Below, piece by piece: positions 61,024 through 64,000 of a DNA stretch of 64,000 bases (its first letter is position 1; each line of letters opens with the position of its first letter). The stretch is from an uncultured Clostridia bacterium (GTDB lineage Bacteria > Bacillota > Clostridia > Peptostreptococcales > Anaerovoracaceae). Under the pieces are notes generated by a model, which did no database searches, was not told where the DNA came from, and worked only from the letters and a program-made list of their open reading frames with translations. The translations under genes were made by a program, and so were the position numbers. The stretch lies in NCBI GenBank assembly GCA_934271235.1, contig CAKQQT010000001.1, positions 129,301 to 193,300 of the forward strand. The letters run 5' to 3'.

Positions 61024-61965
61024 ATGAAAAAGAAAGAAACAGAATCTGATACGGGCCGCAGCAGAAAAATGTCCGACGCACAGCTGTCAAAGAAACTCGG
61101 ATCCTATCAGAAGCAGGTGCGCATTTGGAAGTACGTCGGTCTGGTCGGCATACTGGGCGGTTTGATCGCTTACTTTGCGGTGCAGGACACTGCGCTCAAG
61201 GTGATCCTGGTCATGGTGCTGTTTGGCGGCGGTATCTGCTGTGCGATTTTTGCGAGCGGCAGCGCCCAGAAAAAACTCAAAGCCCTGATGCAGGAGCAAA
61301 TGGGAGACTTCTTCAGCAGTGAACTGCGAAAGACATTCGGGCCTGACCTGCATACGGAAAAAATGCGGATCGATCAGCCGTTTTTGGAATCGATGGATCT
61401 GCTGACCGGCCAGTGGGAAGAATGTGAGATCGAGAATCTCCACGAGGGCAGCCACCGCGGCACGCATTTTTCCGCGGCTAACGTGCGGCTGGACCATGTC
61501 TATCAGCGAGACACGCCGCAAGATGGATACGAAACCTGTAGGGAGATGGTCTTCAAGGGACTTGTCCTGCGCTGTGAAACGCGTATCCAGGCGCCGTCGG
61601 TCATCAACGTCCACGCGCGGTCGGATAGCAGTCCGCGGGGGATCCTGACGGACAATGAAGCGTTTAACCGCCGCTTTTGTATTGCGGCGGAGCCGGAGGC
61701 AGATGCGTTTTACCTCCTTACGCCGCAGTTTATGGAGTTCCTTACACAGTTCGAAGAGCTCATAGAGGGAAAACTGTCGGGATTCCGCTGGGAGCGGGAT
61801 GTTTTCACCCTTGCGTTGGAAACGGATTATGGCTTTGCCGCAGTTGCAAGCAATGTGGACCTGAGCGATCTTGACGCGCTCCGCAGCAGTTATATCCATT
61901 CCCTGCAGGCAATGGGAGAGACGCTCGATATCCTGTTGGAAAATATAGCCCTTTTTAAGGGATAG
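61024..61965 (+). CDS. DUF3137-like membrane protein 1
   Basis: 313 residues. Two adjacent membrane segments (about 38-55 and 58-78), then a soluble domain with MVFKGLVLRCET, NEAFNRRFCIAAEPEADAFYLLTPQ (about 220-244; a DUF3137 hallmark) and a final helix. Paralogous to the gene at 62573, with LemA between them. The function of DUF3137 is unknown; LemA and DUF3137 genes are often neighbours. GAGAGGAAGAAAAC precedes the ATG, 13 bases after lipoprotein 4. Confidence 0.8.
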   Translation: MKKKETESDTGRSRKMSDAQLSKKLGSYQKQVRIWKYVGLVGILGGLIAYFAVQDTALKVILVMVLFGGGICCAIFASGSAQKKLKALMQEQMGDFFSSELRKTFGPDLHTEKMRIDQPFLESMDLLTGQWEECEIENLHEGSHRGTHFSAANVRLDHVYQRDTPQDGYETCREMVFKGLVLRCETRIQAPSVINVHARSDSSPRGILTDNEAFNRRFCIAAEPEADAFYLLTPQFMEFLTQFEELIEGKLSGFRWERDVFTLALETDYGFAAVASNVDLSDLDALRSSYIHSLQAMGETLDILLENIALFKG

Positions 61966-61991
61966 AACGAAAGGAAGAGAGGAACCAAAAT

Positions 61992-62525
61992 ATGATCATA
62001 GCTGTCATTCTTCTGATCGCAGTGCTCCTGGTCGTTATCTGGGGCATCAGTACGGTCAATGGTTTTAAGAAAAAAGAGATCCGCGTGCAGGAGGGGCTTT
62101 CCGGCGTGGAAGTAGCGCTGACCAAGCGATACGATATGCTGACCAAACTGCTCGATACCGCGAAAAGCTATATCGCGCATGAGAACGAGGTGTTTTCCAA
62201 GGTCATTGAGCTGCGGCGCGGCATGAGTATCGACGAGATGAACACCGCGCAGCGGCAGATGGACAATCTCAGCGGCAGATTTTTTGCGGTGGCAGAGGGC
62301 TATCCGGAACTGCGTTCCAGCGACGTTTTTGTGGAGCTGCAGCGGGGGATCCGCGACGCGGAAGAACATCTGCAGGCGGCACGGCGTCTGTACAACACCA
62401 GCGTTACCGCTTACAATACCGCGATCGTCATGTTCCCGGCCAAGCTGCTGGCAGGCGATCGTCAGCCGAAAGAGTTTTTCGCCGCGGATGAGGCAAAGCG
62501 CGAAGATGTGAAGATGACGATCTGA
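61992..62525 (+). CDS. lemA: LemA family protein
   Basis: 177 residues. An N-terminal membrane helix (3-20) and a helical bundle with NGFKKKEIRVQEGLSGVEVAL (23-43 region), KRYDMLTKLLDTAKSY and YNTSVTAYNTAIVMFPAKLLAG close to the end, the standard LemA pattern. LemA proteins are anchored in the cytoplasmic membrane with the bundle outside; their role is unclear, possibly in envelope maintenance. It is flanked by two DUF3137-like genes, which suggests a complex of the three. Confidence 0.93.
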   Translation: MIIAVILLIAVLLVVIWGISTVNGFKKKEIRVQEGLSGVEVALTKRYDMLTKLLDTAKSYIAHENEVFSKVIELRRGMSIDEMNTAQRQMDNLSGRFFAVAEGYPELRSSDVFVELQRGIRDAEEHLQAARRLYNTSVTAYNTAIVMFPAKLLAGDRQPKEFFAADEAKREDVKMTI

Positions 62526-62572
62526 GAAAACGATCGTATCAAAAAAAGTAGAAAGAAAGGTGGATTTTCGTT

Positions 62573-63487
62573 ATGGAAGAAAAGCAGAACTTGACAAATG
62601 AACAATTAGAGGCTGCACTCAGCAGCAGCCGCAGCAAAGCGACTGTTTTCAAGATCGTGACCTACGGAGGAGGGCTTGCGGCGATCTGTATGTTCGCGAT
62701 CGGGCTGATCCCGGTCGCCATCATCTGCCTGATCCTTGCGCTGGTAGGCGGCTATCAGCTTTCCAAAAACACGGAGAAGATCAAAAAACTGCTCAGTGAA
62801 AATATCGTCAGCAGTGTGCTGAACGAAGTGTTTGACAATGTCGAGTACAACGCGTTTGGCCGGATCAGTGATGAAACGCTGGAAAGCGCGGGCATGGTAT
62901 TTCCGTTTTCTCATGAGAGCATGCGCGGAAGCGACTATGTGAAAGGTACTTACAAAGGCTTGAACGTGGAACTGAGCGATGTGGAGCTCATCCATGTGAC
63001 CGATTATTATGACGAAGAACTCGAACAGTGGAAGCAGACGGAAGAAAAGGTATTCCAGGGACAATGGCTCGTATGCGATTTCGGCAAGGAACTCGTCGGA
63101 GAAGTCCATCTTTCCGAGGGTGGGCGGAAACTGCGCAAACAGCACAAAAACGACAGCGTGGAGATGGAGAATGCTGCGTTCAACGATCGTTTCCTCGTTA
63201 CCGCGGAAAATGCGGAGGAGGCCTATTACGTTCTCACGCCGCACATGATGGAGTACATCCTCAGCATGGCCGGCAAGAGCGGCGGAGACGTCTATCTGTC
63301 ATTCCTGCGCGGCGGCAAGCTGCATGTTGCGGTCCAGACCGGAAAGGACTTCTTCGAATTGGGCAAAAGCGCGGCAAAGGTGGAAGAACTGCGTCAAAAA
63401 TTCCTGCGTGAACTCCACTGGTTCACCGACATCATCGATGAACTTCGTGTAGAAGAAACGCTCTATAAAAAGGAGAACAACGCATGA
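62573..63487 (+). CDS. DUF3137-like membrane protein 2
   Basis: 304 residues with two membrane segments (about 24-62) and a soluble domain that holds KVFQGQWLVCDF, ENAAFNDRFLVTAENAEEAYYVLTPHMME (about 199-227) and VYLSFLRGGKLHVAV. It is clearly paralogous to the 61024 gene in layout and motifs. AGAAAGGTGG precedes the ATG. It overlaps the last small gene by four bases. Likely a partner of LemA in the membrane; no activity is known. Confidence 0.82.
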   Translation: MEEKQNLTNEQLEAALSSSRSKATVFKIVTYGGGLAAICMFAIGLIPVAIICLILALVGGYQLSKNTEKIKKLLSENIVSSVLNEVFDNVEYNAFGRISDETLESAGMVFPFSHESMRGSDYVKGTYKGLNVELSDVELIHVTDYYDEELEQWKQTEEKVFQGQWLVCDFGKELVGEVHLSEGGRKLRKQHKNDSVEMENAAFNDRFLVTAENAEEAYYVLTPHMMEYILSMAGKSGGDVYLSFLRGGKLHVAVQTGKDFFELGKSAAKVEELRQKFLRELHWFTDIIDELRVEETLYKKENNA

Positions 63488-63684
63488 CACTGGGAACCGC
63501 AGGTTTACTGCTGCTATTGGCAGCCGCGGGTATCTGGCTGAGCGCGCGATACCTGCGCGCGAAAAAAACGCTGCGGATCGTCTGCATCGCGGTCCTGTCC
63601 CTGCTTGCGCTGCTTTGCATCGTCTACATCGGTTTGACGCTGCTTTTTGTGGATGCGGTTCAAAACCAACCGCCCGCAGCGTAA
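63484..63684 (+). CDS. Small membrane protein, unknown
   Basis: 66 residues with two hydrophobic segments (3-20 and about 33-55) joined by a basic loop (ARYLRAKKTLR). It starts in an ATGA overlap with the DUF3137-like gene, so it is translationally coupled and probably part of the same membrane assembly. No family recognised. It ends the array; a hairpin follows 27 bases later. Confidence 0.7.
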   Translation: MTLGTAGLLLLLAAAGIWLSARYLRAKKTLRIVCIAVLSLLALLCIVYIGLTLLFVDAVQNQPPAA

Positions 63685-63710
63685 AACACATCAAAACATG
63701 TCTTTTCAAA

Positions 63711-63776
63711 TTCGAGCAGAGGCCGCCGGTCGGTCCCTGCTCGAATGTTTTGCGGCGGATGCTTTTGCGGCATCCG
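63711..63776 (+). terminator. Double hairpin ending the lipoprotein-LemA operon
   Basis: TTCGAGCAG (63711-63719) pairs with CTGCTCGAA (63737-63745), followed by TGTTTTG. A second stem, CGGATGC (63756-63762) with GCATCCG (63770-63776), follows with TTATTT after it. Together they should terminate transcription. Confidence 0.7.
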
Positions 63777-64000
63777 TTATTTGAAATGTTTGATAAAAAC
63801 TTACAGTTGCAATTAGGCGATGGGTCAAGTACAATTATCTTAAATACAAGGTGTCCAAAGGGAAAAATTCCCGAAACGTTTATGGCTTTTTACAACTTTG
63901 TAAATACAGGGGAAGTAGATGAAAAAGACGAGTTTGTGAAGTACCTTGGTGAGCGAGTTGAAGAGGCCAACGAAGATGAGGAGGTTGACCGCATTATGAC
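63777..64000 (+). pseudogene. Rpn-family (PD-(D/E)XK) recombination-promoting nuclease, truncated fragment
   Basis: The frame through ATG 63786 reads MFDKNLQLQLGDGSSTIILN and later ETFMAFYNFVNTGEVDEKDE with KYLGERVEEAN, which is the C-terminal third of Rpn/PDDEXK_2-type transposase-like nucleases. The catalytic N-terminal domain is missing: immediately upstream lie the operon's terminator hairpins. There is no ribosome site. The frame runs off the end of the window, so how much follows is unknown. Confidence 0.65.

Overview
The window reads as a chromosomal segment of an anaerobic, low-to-mid GC Firmicute (class Clostridia; an Anaerovoracaceae-like gut or sediment anaerobe is my best guess, not proven). 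Reasons: strong AGGAGG-type ribosome sites, TTGACA/TATAAT promoters, an aldehyde:ferredoxin oxidoreductase, a flavodiiron protein, ECF-type vitamin/metal uptake genes, NhaC, VanZ, LemA and short spacers between genes. Almost all of the window is coding. The genes fall into catabolic islands, each with its own regulator, separated by a few scars of mobile elements. No rRNA, CRISPR array or intact insertion sequence was seen.

Layout. 1-6.4 kb: the end of one moeA and a complete moeA fused to a periplasmic-binding-like domain converge on a minus-strand operon for a tungsten-type aldehyde oxidoreductase, a MoaD-like carrier, a four-cluster ferredoxin and an iron alcohol dehydrogenase. 6.6-10.5 kb: a GH18-like hydrolase, a lone tyrosine recombinase, a ferredoxin-nitroreductase and an AI-2E-type exporter. 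10.7-12.5 kb: tRNA-Leu(CAG), an IS30 scrap and trxA-trxB. 12.5-13.4 kb: gene debris. 13.4-16.3 kb: a three-gene envelope glycolipid operon. 16.8-20.6 kb: a TetR regulator divergent from a permease-amidohydrolase pair. 20.9-28.1 kb: VanZ, then two ABC half-transporters and a complete ECF S-T-A module behind a perfect 24-bp palindrome. 28.1-36.3 kb: a PucR-type island (tryptophanase-like lyase, Asp/Glu-type racemase, PucR, NCS1 permease, thiohydantoin-desulfurase-like DUF917 protein, PepD). 36.5-39.0 kb: ECF sigma factor with an anti-sigma factor carrying tandem PepSY repeats. 39.3-42.5 kb: an acyl-CoA dehydrogenase/EtfA/rubredoxin fusion followed by a flavodiiron protein. 42.8-54.2 kb: NhaC-like transporter, amidohydrolase, DMT transporter, LuxR regulator, then an operon joining KDPG aldolase, KDG kinase and aminotransferase to N-carbamoylase, hydantoin racemase and hydantoinase. 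54.2-54.8 kb: transposase and AlbA_2-protein remnants. 54.9-63.7 kb: a large MalT-like regulator and an array of four lipoproteins, DUF2442, two DUF3137-like proteins, LemA and a small membrane protein. 63.8 kb to the end: a truncated Rpn-type nuclease.

How it fits together. The strongest theme is uptake and ring opening of nitrogen heterocycles (three amidohydrolases, two hydantoin-racemase-like proteins, an NCS1 permease, a carbamoylase). The 48-54 kb operon suggests a complete route: hydantoin, then N-carbamoyl amino acid, amino acid, 2-keto acid, phosphorylated keto-deoxy acid, and finally pyruvate plus a phospho-aldehyde. Two operons in this region share about 100 bp of upstream sequence at nearly fixed spacing, so they are probably co-regulated. 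A second theme is anaerobic redox chemistry: tungsten enzyme, ferredoxins, rubredoxin, flavodiiron protein and a thioredoxin with a glutaredoxin-like CPYC centre.
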